DNA from: Paroedura picta
Lineage: Eukaryota; Chordata; Lepidosauria; Squamata; Gekkonidae
Assembly: GCF_049243985.1 (NCBI RefSeq)
Contig: NC_135372.1
Span: 95,099,318-95,163,317, forward strand
Length of the DNA stretch: 64,000 nucleotides
Reading direction: 5' to 3'
Shown here: positions 37,100 to 48,590 of the stretch, in pieces
Layout of the letters: every line of letters starts with the position of its first letter
Numbering within the stretch: position 1 is the stretch's first letter
Program-made: the position numbers and the translations under genes
The notes under the pieces: model-generated
Told to the model about the DNA's origin: nothing
The model's database searches: none
The model's input: only the letters and a program-made list of their open reading frames with translations

Positions 37100-37969
37100 A
37101 GCAGACTTCCATCGACCGACTGCCATAATTTGTGCTGGGGATGCCCCACTATGGAAAGCCTGGGGGGCCGCTCCTATGCAGAATGAATGAATACAGAAAC
37201 ATTTTGGCTCAAGACCCAGGTTTTTTAGGCATAATCTAAGGATAGCGGTAAATTGATACCGCGAAAGTCAAGAACCATTTTCATGAATGAATAATGGACC
37301 AGGAATGTTAGGCCGTATTGCTAAAAATTCGGCCATACTGCTAACCGGACAAGGTAAGTTATGAAGAGATGCTGTTAGAACAACTGAAGAACCCACCCCC
37401 CATTGGTCGGTCTTTGACCGAATGTGCAATTCCGACCCGATGAGCTGGATGTCCTTAACTGACAGGACTACTCCTGTCTTTTGTGACTTGGAAGCTGCAA
37501 GAAACTCGCAGCATCTGAAGGCTCCTTAAAAGGCCAATGTGAATGCTGCATGAAGTAAAACTTCTTCATAGCATGAAAAACATACTTTGTGAAGTGCACC
37601 AATTAACGCATTAAGCATTTGCAAAGTTATGGGCCTCCTGGCGTCTGGGGCACTATGAGCTAACTTCCTCCACCCTTCCACAGCTCTTTTTGCCAAGAAT
37701 GAAGAGCTCGGATCCCAGTGACCCATAACTTTACTGAAAAATGAAAGACTAGCTAAGTGTACTCTCATGGTTTTTGGTGACATGCCTCCCATTTTTAGGT
37801 AAGCCAGATAATGTAACACCTTGGGTTCATTCAAAGGAAAAGGGGGCAAATAACCCATGTCACACGCAAATTTAGAAAATGAATTGCAGGCCCTCCTATA
37901 CGCTTGTTGTGTAGACGCCGCCAATGACCCCATCACCCCTTCCAGGATTAATCGACACCAAGGCTCCAA
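37100..37969 (-). mobile_element. Ngaro tyrosine recombinase region (fossil)
   Basis: The N-terminal core-binding part is clear (SLAASTQQAYRRACNSFSKF, then YLAYLKMGGMSPKTMRVHLA). The catalytic part lies downstream in a decayed stretch. In the family this enzyme integrates a circular DNA copy. Confidence 0.75.
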
Positions 37970-39459
37970 AGATCGTCTGGAAAGGCTTCTGGATCTCTGT
38001 TCGCCCCGGGGGCCAGGTCGAAAAATCTTTCTTTCTGGAACCGAGAGAGTACATCAGCGACATGATTACACATACCTGGAATATGTTTTGCATTAAATTG
38101 AATGTTATGTTCTAAGCAAATGAGCACTAGGTGGCGCACCACTCTCATAACTCTGTCCGAGCGAGATGTCTGTTTATTCACAATAGTGACCACTGCTTGG
38201 TTGTCGCACCAAAACAGGACCTGCTTATTTGTAAATAAATCCCGCCACAATTGGACAGCAACCACTATGGGGAATAATTCAAGGAAAGTAAGATCCTTGA
38301 GTAACTCAGGGCTCCAACTGGCCGGCCAACGGCGGGCACACCAACGATTCCTATAAAATATTCCAAAACCTAAACTGCTGGCTGCATCTGTATGGACCTG
38401 CAATTCCATGCCTGGATTTAAAATGGATTTCCAAATGGAAACTCCATTGAATTTTTCTAAAAATTGCAACCAAACGTTTAGGTCTGCTTTGATGCCTTTA
38501 TTAATCCTAATGAAGTGGTGCGGTGCCCTAATTCCGGCCATAGCTCTGGCTAACCGTGAACAAAAGGCCCTTCCTGGTGATACCACTTTGCAGGCAAAAT
38601 TAAGATGCCCTAGCAAAGTTTGCATCTGTTTTAATGTGGCTTTTTTACTAGCAATCATGGTTGCTAGGAGACTGCGCAATACCACCAGCTTCTCCTCAGG
38701 TAAGTGAGATGTCCCCTGCACTGAATTAAGTTGAATGCCCAAATATGTCAGCTGGGACGCAGGACCCTCTGTTTTATCCGGAGCTAAAGGTACACCCAAC
38801 TCGACCGCTAGTTCTTGAAAAGACGCCAAGCGCTCTGCACAAGCGGGGGAATCTGTGGGGCCCGCAAAAAAGAAATCATCAAGGTAGTGAGTGACCTGAT
38901 GAAATTTCCCTTTGCTCTTCACAGCCCATTCTAAGAATGTGCTGAAGGATTCAAATGCCGCACAAGCTACCGAGCAGCCCATCGGCATTGCCTTGTCGAC
39001 GTACCAATGTCCATCAAATTTAAAACCTAATAGGTTAAAATCATCCGGATGGACTGGTAATAAACGAAATGCGGACTGAATGTCGCATTTTGCCATAAGT
39101 GCTCCTCTTCCACACGACCTAACTATATTTACCGCATGGTCAAAAGGAGCATATTTTACCGAACAGAGTTCAGGTGCAATGGCATCGTTTACTGAGGAGC
39201 CTTTTGGATAAGACAAGTGGTGTATGAGCCGAAATTGCCCCACTGCCTTTTTTGGAACAACTCCCAATGGGGAGACGCGTAAATTATTAAATGGGGGAAC
39301 CGAAAAGGGGCCCGCTATGCGCCCCGCTTCACATTCCTTCTTTATTTTTTCCCTAACGATACCAGGCATCTCTTTTGCTGATTTCAAATTGGGGCAATCT
39401 GTAGCCGTACGCAATCCCGTAAATGGGATGCGGAAACCCTCTGTAAAGCTAGCGGCCAA
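37948..39459 (-). mobile_element. Ngaro reverse transcriptase and RNase H (fossil)
   Basis: The RT shows CDIQSAFRLLPVHPDDFNLL, MPMGCSVACAAFESFS and the catalytic HYLDDFFF. The RNase H shows LQVHTDAASSLGFGI, LTFLELFPIVVA, FWCDNQAVV and a GMCNHVADVLSR end. The LLGFKFDG and PMGCSVAC signatures fit Ngaro better than DIRS1. The stretch is long and well preserved. Confidence 0.92.
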
Positions 39460-39562
39460 ATAAGCTGCTGAAGCTAGATCAGGATAAGATTTAAGAACCT
39501 CTAATAAAACTGGTAACTTAACCGGTGTTGGTGCTAAACTAATTAAATCTAAACTCGCCCCT

Positions 39563-40166
39563 TTATTTTTTTTCTTTAGTTGGCGTTGAAACTGTTGGAC
39601 CCCGACCCTCCCTCTTTTTTGAAGGAGGATCGGGAACCCCGAAAGGGGTTCTGGGAACTATTCCCTTTTCGACATGTAGCTTTGGAGTGATATCCTCCAC
39701 ATGCCTCACATGCATGTTCAAAGCGGCATTGCCGCCGCTTGCACCCTTTTTTGTTAAAATCCCAGCAGTAAAGGATGCTGCTTCTTCTGTTATACGCTCC
39801 CTTTTTATCAGAATCATGTTGTTGCCTCATACCGGGTCCCACCTTTAAAAGCCAAGTGGCTTGGTGAATAATATCCCATCGGGTCAATGAGTTATGCGAA
39901 GCCAGCTCCCTAAATTTTTTATCATAAGATAGAGCTGCATCATCTCCAGCGCACTCCCTGGCCTCCAATACATTTGATAAGTGGCGGCTAAGGTGCCTCC
40001 CTCTCTCCGGGTAAGCCGCTAAAACCACAGCCATGAATTCGGCATACCCCCTTATCCAGTTTTGGAAGGTGCGCTCACATGTAATTTTTTCCTTCTTACG
40101 TTTTTTAGGGCGGTCTCCTGTATTGCCCCCTTCGTCATCCATTGGCACCAGGGCAAATATATCCAC
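39563..40166 (-). mobile_element. Ngaro zinc-finger region (fossil)
   Basis: It encodes a basic segment and a Cys/His cluster (CWDFNKKGCKRRQCRFEHAC, followed by CGGYHSKATC), typical of the nucleic-acid-binding part of gag in tyrosine-recombinase retroelements. It lies between the gag-like region and the reverse transcriptase. Confidence 0.75.
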
Positions 40167-41364
40167 AAATATATCCGTCCAGAATTTTATTATGTACCTT
40201 GCTTGTCATATGTAAACCCGGTGGAGCGTCGCCATCCTTGTATTGACCTGGCGGGTCGAACGCTTCCCCGGTAATGTCACCCTCATCCAATCTCTGCTTC
40301 GCCTCCATCCGGCGACGGTAGAGCCAAGGAGGAAGGCCAGGGATAAAGGAACCCTCCAACCAATACTCCCTCTCCCCTTGGTCGTCCCCTCCATCCTCAT
40401 CCGAAGTTGACTCACCAGACATGTGATCGCAGTGTGAGATGCATGTTCTCCTATGATGACACGCCCAGCGTTTCTTCTTTGGCCTAATATGTGCACTGGA
40501 ACCATCATCATTGCATTCATCACTTGACGCAGATTCACTAGGAGTACTCCCCTCACTGGCGTCTTGTATCGTGGCTTGACCTGTAGCAGCCCCTGTCAGC
40601 TGTGCAATAGCTTGGGAATAGCCCTGCCAAAATAAGGCTGAATCCCCCCCATCAACATGTCCTATGTTGAGGTTAGCCCCAACCCTCCTGTTAACCGCAG
40701 TTGTTCCCCGCTTCCGTTGCCTACCTGTTTGGGCTTGAGGACTAGAAGTAACTCTACCTCGATTGGAGCGTGATCTCGAACCCCTAACCCTGCCTTGTTG
40801 GCTTTGGGCCGAATTCAATGCCCTTGGCAGCTCACTTACGCCCGCTGACCTAGACTGAGCTGGGCGGCGTCCTCCTGCCCCAGACATGGCCTGACGGGTT
40901 CGGTTACGGCCACGGTGTTGGGGGCTGGCCTGATTACCCTGTCCGTTGGCTGCTGCAATGCGGTTCTCGGCTGTTCTTGCTGTGGCTGGGCGTCGTGCTC
41001 CGCGGACTTCAGTGACCGCTGAGAGCTCCAAAGCCCCAGAGGTAGGCCTGCCCTGTCCACTGGGTTGGTCATCCTGCTGACTCCTACCCGTCCCCATTGA
41101 TCTTTGAAGCGCCCTCGCTGCAGCAGCTCTCTGGGGCGGGCGGCTAAGTACCGGCATACTGGCAGTCTCCACTACCTCGCTGGCTAGTGCTGGCTCTCTA
41201 TCTGCCCCAGAGACCTTTGCCTTTCTTTGGGCCCTGGAGGTAGTTCTGGAGCCAAGACCTGCTGTCTGCCTCCCTTCAGCCAAGGCACTCGCAAGAGCCC
41301 GCAGCATGGCATCACCGCCCACACCCTGCACCAATTGTTTAGCCTGCTGCTTCCGTGGGACCAT
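40135..41364 (-). mobile_element. Ngaro gag-like region (fossil)
   Basis: A long open stretch of 409 codons, rich in Arg, Gln, Ser and Ala, occupies the 5' end of the element, as the gag-like protein does in Ngaro. The sequence is low in complexity and has an acidic C-terminal part. Identification rests on position and composition more than on a motif. Confidence 0.65.
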
Positions 41365-41900
41365 TATTCAATAATTAGAAGCACCAAGTGCTCCCCTCTT
41401 TCCTCCCCTTCCTAATCCGCCACACACCCTGATTATCCCAAATCAATTAACCCGATTTCCCCCCCTTCTGATCAAGTGTCTAGTTTTTTTAATATGTTTT
41501 TTTAATTAATTAATTATTTTTAATTGATTCTGTGTTTATACATACAAAGATTATATGTATAGACTTTTACTGCTGACCTGTGGCGGATTAAGGAGGTCCC
41601 TAACTGCCAGAGCGCACCCACACACTTTGGCCTTTGAAGCCTGCCTCGAGTTTCGAGCAGCACAGAGGAAGAAGCTTCCCCGCGCTGCGCTGCCAGTGGA
41701 AAGAGGCCGAGCATGCATGCCTGGCCTCTTAAATAGGCGTCGGAGACGCCCATTCCTCCCCCCACCCGAGAGGCGTGCCACGCCTCTGCGGCCCCACCCC
41801 CGGGCTATCCGAAGGCGCGTCAGCCAAGACGCGCCTTCTCTTCCTGCCGGGCTCGCTCCTCCGCGGCAGCAACCGGAGCTCCGGGTAAGTCTCGGCTCCC

Positions 41901-43307
41901 GACTCTGGGTTATAATCCAAGAGATGCCTGTTGGAAGAACACAGCAGGTTATAGATATTAGCCTTTAATTCTACAACTTACAGGACCTCTGGCAAAAATA
42001 TTTAGAGAGTTTTTAGCTCAAAGTCCATGAGGTATTGGACCATAAAATTCATAGAGAGAAAAAGTTCCCAGATAATAATAGAAAGAAAATTATTTTGAGC
42101 ACATTTCAGTGTCAGATATTATATATCATATTGTTGTTGTGTGAAGTCGTCTCTGACCCATAGCGACCCCATGGACAATGATCCTCCAGGCCTTCCTGTA
42201 CATATCATATACAGAACGTCAAATACCAGCATGATCAAATATCAACTATTCACCAGGTTTCAACCTCAAAATCTGCAGTGGAAAAATTCGAGGATTTAAG
42301 GCAGAAGATACATTTCAGCATGACTATCAGAGGCATTTACTGAGAAGGAAATGGATATGTTGTTTGACTGCATTGTCAGTTACAAATCTCCTAACCATCT
42401 CTAGATGGGATTTTGAGCCAAACATCCTCCTGATTCCCCCTCCCCCTTTAATTTCCTGCCAAAAAATGTGATCATCTACCTCTGAAGTTAAAAGGAACAG
42501 GAACTGGCTGGGAGTTACAGGGAGAAAGGAAGGCTGATGTTCATAATTAAAGGGGAAAAAAGGACTGTGATTTGAAAATTAAATTTAGCACATCAGAGAT
42601 GTAGAGTAATTGCTTTTCCCGCTGCTCTATATAAAAAATAAATGAAAACAGCTGAAATATTGCTGCTTAATATTTGAATTTAATTAAAGATAATGCAGAA
42701 ATAGTGACTAATGCTCCTGCATAATGCCTATAATATAAAGGATGTTTAAATGCACCTAGGGGTCTCATTGAGTTCTTATGCTCTTTGTGTGGGTGGAGGG
42801 GTGTCTGAACGTCAATAGTCTCCTGAATCACCAAAAGGGCAATGAACATGAGAAGTAGTAGTGCCCATAAAAGTGTAAGTTGTCGCTAAGGCAAGCTGCA
42901 GCTAGTTCTTGTTCTGCCACTCCTAGACTACCCCCTTTTGACTGAGTCAGGAGTGGTGTCTTCATCCAGATTTTACTCAGCAGGTTGTGTGTGTCTGGCC
43001 AGATGGTGCAATATTTTTGTTGGGTTTGTGTGTTTTGTTTACTTCTCCATGGCGTCTACCTTTGAGACTTTAAAGAGTGGTTTCTTGTTTCCTTTACCTG
43101 GTTTCCTTTACCTTTATGATGCTTTCAACTTTGACTCTCTTTGCAATTTTATTTTTACCAAAGTGGTAATGTGGTAAAATTGAACCTCTAAGGACAAGTA
43201 GATCTTATAGCAGAAGTCTAGCAGTATGACTATTCTTGCATATAGACAGTTGCTCAACTGCATTAGTTGCTGCCAGTTGTTTGTACTAGTTCCTGTTATC
43301 ACAAAGA
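41901..43307. other. intergenic with one Bov-B scrap
   Basis: Apart from the Bov-B fragment at 42130-42203 nothing is recognised. The sequence is AT-rich. Confidence 0.45.
42130..42203 (-). mobile_element. Bov-B LINE 3' scrap
   Basis: TTGTTGTTGTGTGAAGTCGT and CCATGGACAATGATCCTCCA match the 3' end of the Bov-B pieces at 11218 and 61110. Confidence 0.75.
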
Positions 43308-43445
43308 CCTCACATGAACACATTAAGCTGCCTCGTACTGAATCAGACTCTTGGTCCAACCAGCTTGCCCTAGCACCATTTACTAGCAAACGAGTCTTGT
43401 GGGAGAGCCCACAAGACTCATTGCATTTCTGCCAAGGCTAGCGGC
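43308..43445 (-). repeat. tRNA-type SINE fragment with a short hairpin
   Basis: ATTAAGCTGCCTCGTACTGA and ATCAGACTCTTGGTCCAACC match the tail side of the SINE at 43985. It is followed by a 12-bp inverted repeat (GAGTCTTGTGGG, 4-base loop, CCCACAAGACTC). Confidence 0.6.
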
Positions 43446-43984
43446 TTCCTAAATAAGCACAAGCTTTCATTCTGGGCTTTGTGGCAACAGGCTTGTATTG
43501 ACATAGCTAGCTGTACATATGAAGCACTGATGGTGCATGTCCTGTCTGCTTTTTTTAGGTGCAATACTGTTGTAGATGCTTACTACAAATCAGGCCTCCG
43601 AATTGGGATGTACTGATATAGCAAGTAGTGTAGGGGACCAGAACACCCTTAGAATGGTTTTTAACTGGTTTGTCTCCCATCTGCCCCAGCAGAGCTCATT
43701 TCCATTTCTGGTCCGTGTACCAGTTTTGTATAGTGCCACTGTTCTGGGTCGGGTGAGATATGCCTGTGGCTGTTGTTCCTATACAGATAATAAAATTAAA
43801 ATAAAATAAAATTAGAGGCTGGATTGTGACATTATGCATTGTGACATTGCAATGATGTCTCATTTGATGCTCCAGTCTAAGTCCTATATTTGTTGGCCCA
43901 GCACAATGTATCAAAGTTTAATCAGGTCTGTGGGAGATTGGGGGGGGGGGGGACGACCAACTTTCTATTTGGTATGACTACCTC
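43446..43984. other. intergenic, nothing recognised
   Basis: No gene or repeat family is seen, apart from short AT-rich (AAAAT)n and poly-G runs near 43795 and 43941. Confidence 0.4.
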
Positions 43985-44262
43985 TAAACTGCATTTGGAG
44001 CTGCCTTAGACTCAGTCAGACCATTGGTCTTCAAGGTCAAGATTGCTTACAGTGTTTCTCCAGTGTTTCAGGCAAATGTTTCTCTAGTGTCTCTCTGTGG
44101 TTTCTGGTGATCCCTTGATTCCTAGAAAACTGTGGTGTCACTTAGGGATTTATCCAGAAGTGACATCATGCCACTGGGCAGACAGACTGGCAGATGAACC
44201 TGGAACCTTCTGTATACCAAGCAGATGCTCTACCGCTGAGCTACAATTCCTCCTAAATATTG
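43985..44262 (-). repeat. tRNA-derived SINE
   Basis: The minus strand reads GTAGCTCAGCGGTAGAGCAT, a good A box, then CTGCTTGGTATACAGAAGG and a degraded B box. The body reaches GACCATTGGTC, GAGTCTAAGGCAGC and the tail side. It is a common squamate SINE with an Ala/Val-like tRNA head. It is not a functional tRNA gene, because the 3' half of the cloverleaf is absent. Confidence 0.8.
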
Positions 44263-44437
44263 CAGCGAAACAATGGCTTAGGCAACAGCCAAGGGGCTTT
44301 GCCCCTTTTGATCTTAATGCATGGCTGATACTTGTTTCCTGTCAGAACCACCCACAAGCCTATATGTAGTGCTGGTGTGTTAAAAAGGTTCTTTTTGGCG
44401 CAGTAATACAAATAGCCTCCTGGTCCTTATTTTCGTG

Positions 44438-45045
44438 CAGGGTGTAAACTGCACAGAGCTTTTATTCCAACCCCAGGTCGATTCAGTCCCTGCTCTCTAC
44501 ACAGAATGTGATTTCTGTTTGGATTTGGGGCGATTTAAATTTTTCTTCTGCAGCAAGAAGGATTGATCCTGAGTGACCCTACCTTTATTGTGCGATATCT
44601 TAGAGTGCTTTTAAGCCTCAATATATTTTAAAATCACATTGTTTTGAATCTGGGCTCTCCTCCGTGGTAGGGAACCTATGATTGGCCACAGGTGGTCATG
44701 TGATAAGCCTGACTTAAAGGAGAAGCCTCTAATTTCTCTCAACTTCTGTTGGTCTTGGATTTTTTTTTACTGCCTTCTTCAATCCTCTTACACCCCCCAC
44801 CCCCTTCAAGAAAAGAAAGGATTTTTTCCTCCCTCCTCTGACTTCTTGGATCCTTTCCCCCTTCAAGAAAACAGAGAAAGAGTCTCCATTTGGCTCCCCC
44901 CCCCTCTTCTGAGCCTTCCTAACCACATGCAGAAGACTTTCCTGTTTCAATGGGGGGGGGGAGGGGAGAGGAAGACTCAAGTTCAAAGCGATCTGAATTC
45001 AACAGGATTGACAATGGAATAAACAAAGTAAATGCAGACTCTGTC
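44438..45045 (+). repeat. R1 interspersed repeat, copy B
   Basis: A full-looking copy of R1. It starts CAGGGTGTAAACTGCAC and ends GCAGACTCTG. The ends form an imperfect inverted pair (CAGGGTGT...TTTATTCCA and CAGAGTCT...TTTATTCCA). No clear target duplication is seen. The class is unresolved. Confidence 0.75.
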
Positions 45046-45139
45046 CAGGCTGGAACATTGTCCTCCCCCCAAGTGAGTGTCCTGTCTTTGTGCTGAGAAA
45101 TACCAAGTCGTTTGCTGGGCTACTAGACTGGAAGCCCAG

Positions 45140-45447
45140 TGGGTAAGAAGAAGAAGAGGAGGAGGAGGAGGAGGAGGTTGTTCTCATATGCTGCTTTTCT
45201 CTACCTGAAATAGTCTTAAAGCGGCTTAACAGTCGCCTTCCCATTCCTCTCCCCACAACAGACACCCTGTGAGGTAAGTGAGGCTGAGAGAACTCTGATA
45301 TTACTGTTTGGTCAGAGCAGCTTTATCAGTGCTGTAGCAAGCCCAAAGTCACCCAATTGGCTGAATGTGGGGGAGGAGTGGGGAATCAAACCCGTTTTAC
45401 CAGATTAGAAGTCTGTGCTCCTAACCACTACACCAAGCTGGCTCTCT
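45140..45447 (-). repeat. tRNA-derived SINE, second family, full length
   Basis: The minus strand begins with a tRNA-like head (TTGGTGTAGTGGTTAGGAGC, then GGGTTTGATTCCCC as B box). The body includes GCTCGCCACAG-like and CAGGGTGTCTGTTGTGGGG segments, ending in a GA-rich tail (GAGGAGGAG on the plus strand at about 45150-45178). Fragments of the family are at 27235 and 27770. Confidence 0.8.
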
Positions 45448-46849
45448 GTCCATGGCATTCTGTGATACGTATAGCTACCATTCTGTTGAATCTAAAGAGG
45501 CACAAACAATTAGCAGTAACAATCGACATAATGCTTCCCCCCCGATATACCTTCAGCCAATCATATAAATGATTTAGTTATTATAAATTTATATATTTGG
45601 AGCTTTGATAAATGACAAGATTTAAGCATCTTTTTAAAAGCATTTGTATTCCGTGAACATGCCTGAGCTGTGAGAAATTATGCTTTGAAGGTTTTTTTAA
45701 AAAACAGTTTTGAATTTATTTACATTTTCCCCAGTTGGGAAACTTAGTTTTAACTGTCAGATTTTTATTTGCATTTATTTATGAGTTTTATGCTTTATTC
45801 TATATCTGTAAATTTAAATTTTTGTAGTGGCTGACAATTATGGATGCGGGTAATAACTATTTGATTAAAGGAGGTGGTACAGTCTCGTTCTTTGTTAAAC
45901 CCCTAAGCTGTGAGCTATGCGTTACTGGTTGTGGTCTGAACTGTAAAACACAGATTATCAGATTATAACATTTTATGTCATCAGAATGTATAAAGCACAC
46001 AATTTTAAACAATCTATCTGCACTTCCTTTTTTGACTTTTATAATATGTTATAATAATTATAAATAATTTGTGCTATTTGTTATTTTTCTGACCTGTAAA
46101 TTCTAGTTAGCAAAAGAACTATTTGGTCACTATGTTGGTTTATATTTGGAATAATAATTGACAAAAACAAAAAAACAAAACATTTCCCAATTTGATCCAC
46201 AAAAAGCGTCATGCCGCCACAGTGGGGAAGTATATGTGTGGGATCATTAAGTATCATTGTGTGACACCATCCTGTCCATATATACGCACCTGTATACACA
46301 TACACACACGTACATTTATGTGTATACATGCCACACACACATGCAAGCACAAATTGCACAAAAGCCTTCATGCAGTGTTTTATCCATACAAGGGTAGATA
46401 ATGTCATTTCCAGGTCAATGATCAAGTGATGGCACTTCCCAAGCTCCACCCTTTCTGATGACATCACTTCCAGCACACCACACAAAATCCCATCCCTTCT
46501 GTGATGTCACTTTCAGGGCACTCTCACAAACCCACCTCTTCCTCTGAAGTCACTTCTTATTTCAAAATTCAAAGTTAAATACACTGTGTTATATCACTTC
46601 TCATTCCCACCTTTCCCCCACTCCTCTAAACCCACCTTTCCTCCTCCATGTTACTTTTAGACCTAAGTCTCTTTACAGTACAAAATAACAGAAAGCTTTA
46701 AGATAAAGTACTTTTTAAAAACATTTAACAGAAAAAAACAAGCAAACAACACATGACAAGTGAACAAAACAAGAGAAACTGTCATAGTGACACTGTTTTC
46801 TGCTTCTGGGAAGGAAAACAATATTTACCTTGGCTTCTTATTGCTTTCA
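45448..46849. other. intergenic, AT-rich, with CA-rich and TGACATCA-type degenerate repeats
   Basis: A CACACA-rich purine-pyrimidine stretch lies at about 46290-46345. At 46430-46560 a TGAYGTCACTT-like motif recurs about three times (CTGATGACATCACTTCC, TGATGTCACTTTC, TGAAGTCACTTCT), probably part of a degraded repeat. No gene is recognised. Confidence 0.45.
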
Positions 46850-47570
46850 GCAACTCTGGTCTTAACTTTATAAACTCACAGAATTTTTCTCAGTGCATCC
46901 TGCAATTCAGTTTCATGTGAAGTTCTGCTTTGACAATGCTATAACTCAGCTGGTTTGTTTCCTTGCTCCAGAGCTGCATCACTCCGCTGAAGACTACCTC
47001 ACAGTAGGCGTTGGGTAAAGGGATAGACAATGCAAAAGAGACCAGCTTCAGCAGATGGCTGACACCGCTGTCTGGAATGTACCTGATCATCTTTATCCAT
47101 CTCTGGTCTATCTTCTCTTCCTGTGAGAAAATCTCTTTTTGGCATTCTGACACAATGCAGAAGTCATCGAACAGTTTGTTAATGTCTATTATATCAGGGC
47201 CAAAATTAAGGGCTTTAACAAGACTGTCTAATGGATTCCACATCATAGGACTGTCAAGTGAGAGCACTGCCATATCTTTGAAAATTGATATATCAAAATT
47301 ATACCATCTCTCGGGGTAATCAATGCATCTAGAGAATGTCTGGTCTCCCTCTGTTTGGAATTTTGCCCTTTGAGATGTAGAGATCCTGATCAGAATGACC
47401 ATAGGAGATCTTCATAGAACTGTTTCTGCTTTGCTTCTTAAGGTTTTTACAAAGGTCATCCAAGATTTTGTGGAGTTCTTGGCACTTTCCAGTTTTTTCA
47501 CATTGGGATTGAACAATGCCCTCAATTTGTATAGGGATTACGTATAACACTGAGGAAGAGATGACTCTGA

Positions 47571-47672
47571 TTCTTCAGTGCTGGCCTGCACTGAGGGTAT
47601 ACTTCCTGTTGTGTGGGAAGGATTCAATCCAGAACAGGAAGTATACCCTCAGTGCAGGCCAGCACTGAAGAA
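47571..47672. repeat. perfect palindrome, 40-bp arms, 22-bp loop
   Basis: The left arm at 47571-47610 and the right arm at 47633-47672 are exact reverse complements over 40 bp. The left arm starts TTCTTCAGTGCTGGCC and ends TACTTCCTGTT. The loop is 47611-47632. It lies inside the hAT remnant. Confidence 0.97.
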
Positions 47673-47780
47673 CCCATTCAACAACTGGCATAAATGACAA
47701 CCAAAGCAGGATCTCAGGGAATCTGCACTTTTGGCTGAGCATGATAGCTTGCTGTATATATTTATGACAAAGACTTCTGC

Positions 47781-47837
47781 ATTAAAACTCAGGGTCCTCT
47801 CCCCCCCCCTCTTCCCCTACATTAAAACTCAGGGTCC
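47781..47837. repeat. 17-bp direct repeat with 40-bp period
   Basis: ATTAAAACTCAGGGTCC occurs at 47781-47797 and 47821-47837, separated by a C-rich spacer. It is a small local duplication inside the hAT remnant. Confidence 0.95.
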
Positions 47838-48499
47838 ATTTGTGAAGTACATGGCATTTGCAGCCCACACCTATCAATCTCTTGTTAAGCTGCTGAAGTA
47901 TTTGAAACACTGACTTGTGTTTCCCAAAATTCACTGCTGCAGTGTCAGCAACATAAGATGACGCTCTGTCCAAACTGAGACCATTGTGTTGCAATTGCTT
48001 CACTGGTCTCCTTGTCATTGTAGAAGTCAAGCAGTCCTCCTTTAATTCCCCCTGTTAACAGAAAAGTAATGAATGATCACAGGAAAGAATTTCCTGTTTC
48101 TCATGTTGGATACATCTCATCGTACTAAGAAAAAGTGTACAGTTTCTAAGTCCTCCAGTATTAATTCTATGGATTTTGGTGCCAAAATGTACTTTGTGAG
48201 GCTGGTGGCTTTTGTCCATCTACAAGACATTGTTTTTGCAATGCCAGGATCAGGCAACATTCTTGGCAGCAGTTTATTTGTGCAGTCTTGACTTGCATAA
48301 TTATGATGGTGTATAACACGGTGGTACACTTCTACCACTCCAGGGGCGGTAACTTGATTAGTTTTTGAAGAATCTGGTTTGTTAAAGAAGCTTGTCACTA
48401 GTGATGTCTGTCTATAGGCTTCTAATGAAATAATTTAAGGGATGCTACAGGAAAAAATGCATTCTCTGCCTCCTTTAGAGGATAGTCATGTTCTTCTGC

Positions 48500-48590
48500 A
48501 GTAGAACACTTTACAGACCAATGGATAGAGCTGCAACTTTCAAAAGCTCATGCCATAAAAATCTTGTTGGTGTCTGTGCCTGCTGGGAGT
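48500..48590 (+). repeat. amniote interspersed repeat relic
   Basis: TTTCAAAAGCTCATGCCATA and ATCTTGTTGGTGTCTG resemble the same family as 62015-62105. It is heavily diverged. Confidence 0.4.

Larger units (their letters stand above)
36030..41900 (-). mobile_element. Ngaro-type (DIRS order) tyrosine-recombinase retrotransposon, fossil
   Basis: In minus-strand order the parts are: a gag-like protein region, a cysteine/histidine zinc-finger region, reverse transcriptase with RNase H, tyrosine recombinase, and an SGNH hydrolase-like domain. This order, with an RT of Ngaro rather than DIRS1 type, points to the Ngaro family. Members integrate with a tyrosine recombinase instead of an integrase and have split direct repeats rather than LTRs. 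Both ends given here are estimates because the split repeats could not be matched by eye. The coding parts are long and little diverged, so it seems fairly young. It is nevertheless broken in a few places, about two to four. Confidence 0.88.
46890..48420 (-). pseudogene. hAT transposase remnant
   Basis: The minus strand carries three blocks of a hAT transposase related to the ZBED5/SCAND3-like group. The N-terminal block (48398-48117) has LLPRMLPDPGIAKTMSC and LAPKSIELILEDLE. The middle block (48030-47782) has DTAAVNFGKHKSVFQ and CKCHVLHKW, the catalytic-core region. The C-terminal block (47550-46890) ends with the dimerisation motif SIPLPNAYCEVVFSGVMQLW followed by SKETNQLSYSIVKAELHMKL. The blocks lie in different frames with stops between, and the C-terminal 170 codons remain open. 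A 102-bp palindrome and a small tandem duplication interrupt the space between the middle and last blocks. Terminal inverted repeats were not located. It could not make an active enzyme. Confidence 0.85.

Noticed and set aside
44190-44262. tRNA gene on the minus strand
   Set aside because: The A box and anticodon-arm side look tRNA-like, but the B box is degraded and the sequence continues into a SINE body. It is a SINE head.
45145-45180. GAG/GAAGAA repeat as an independent microsatellite
   Set aside because: It forms the GA-rich tail of the adjoining SINE, so it is described there.
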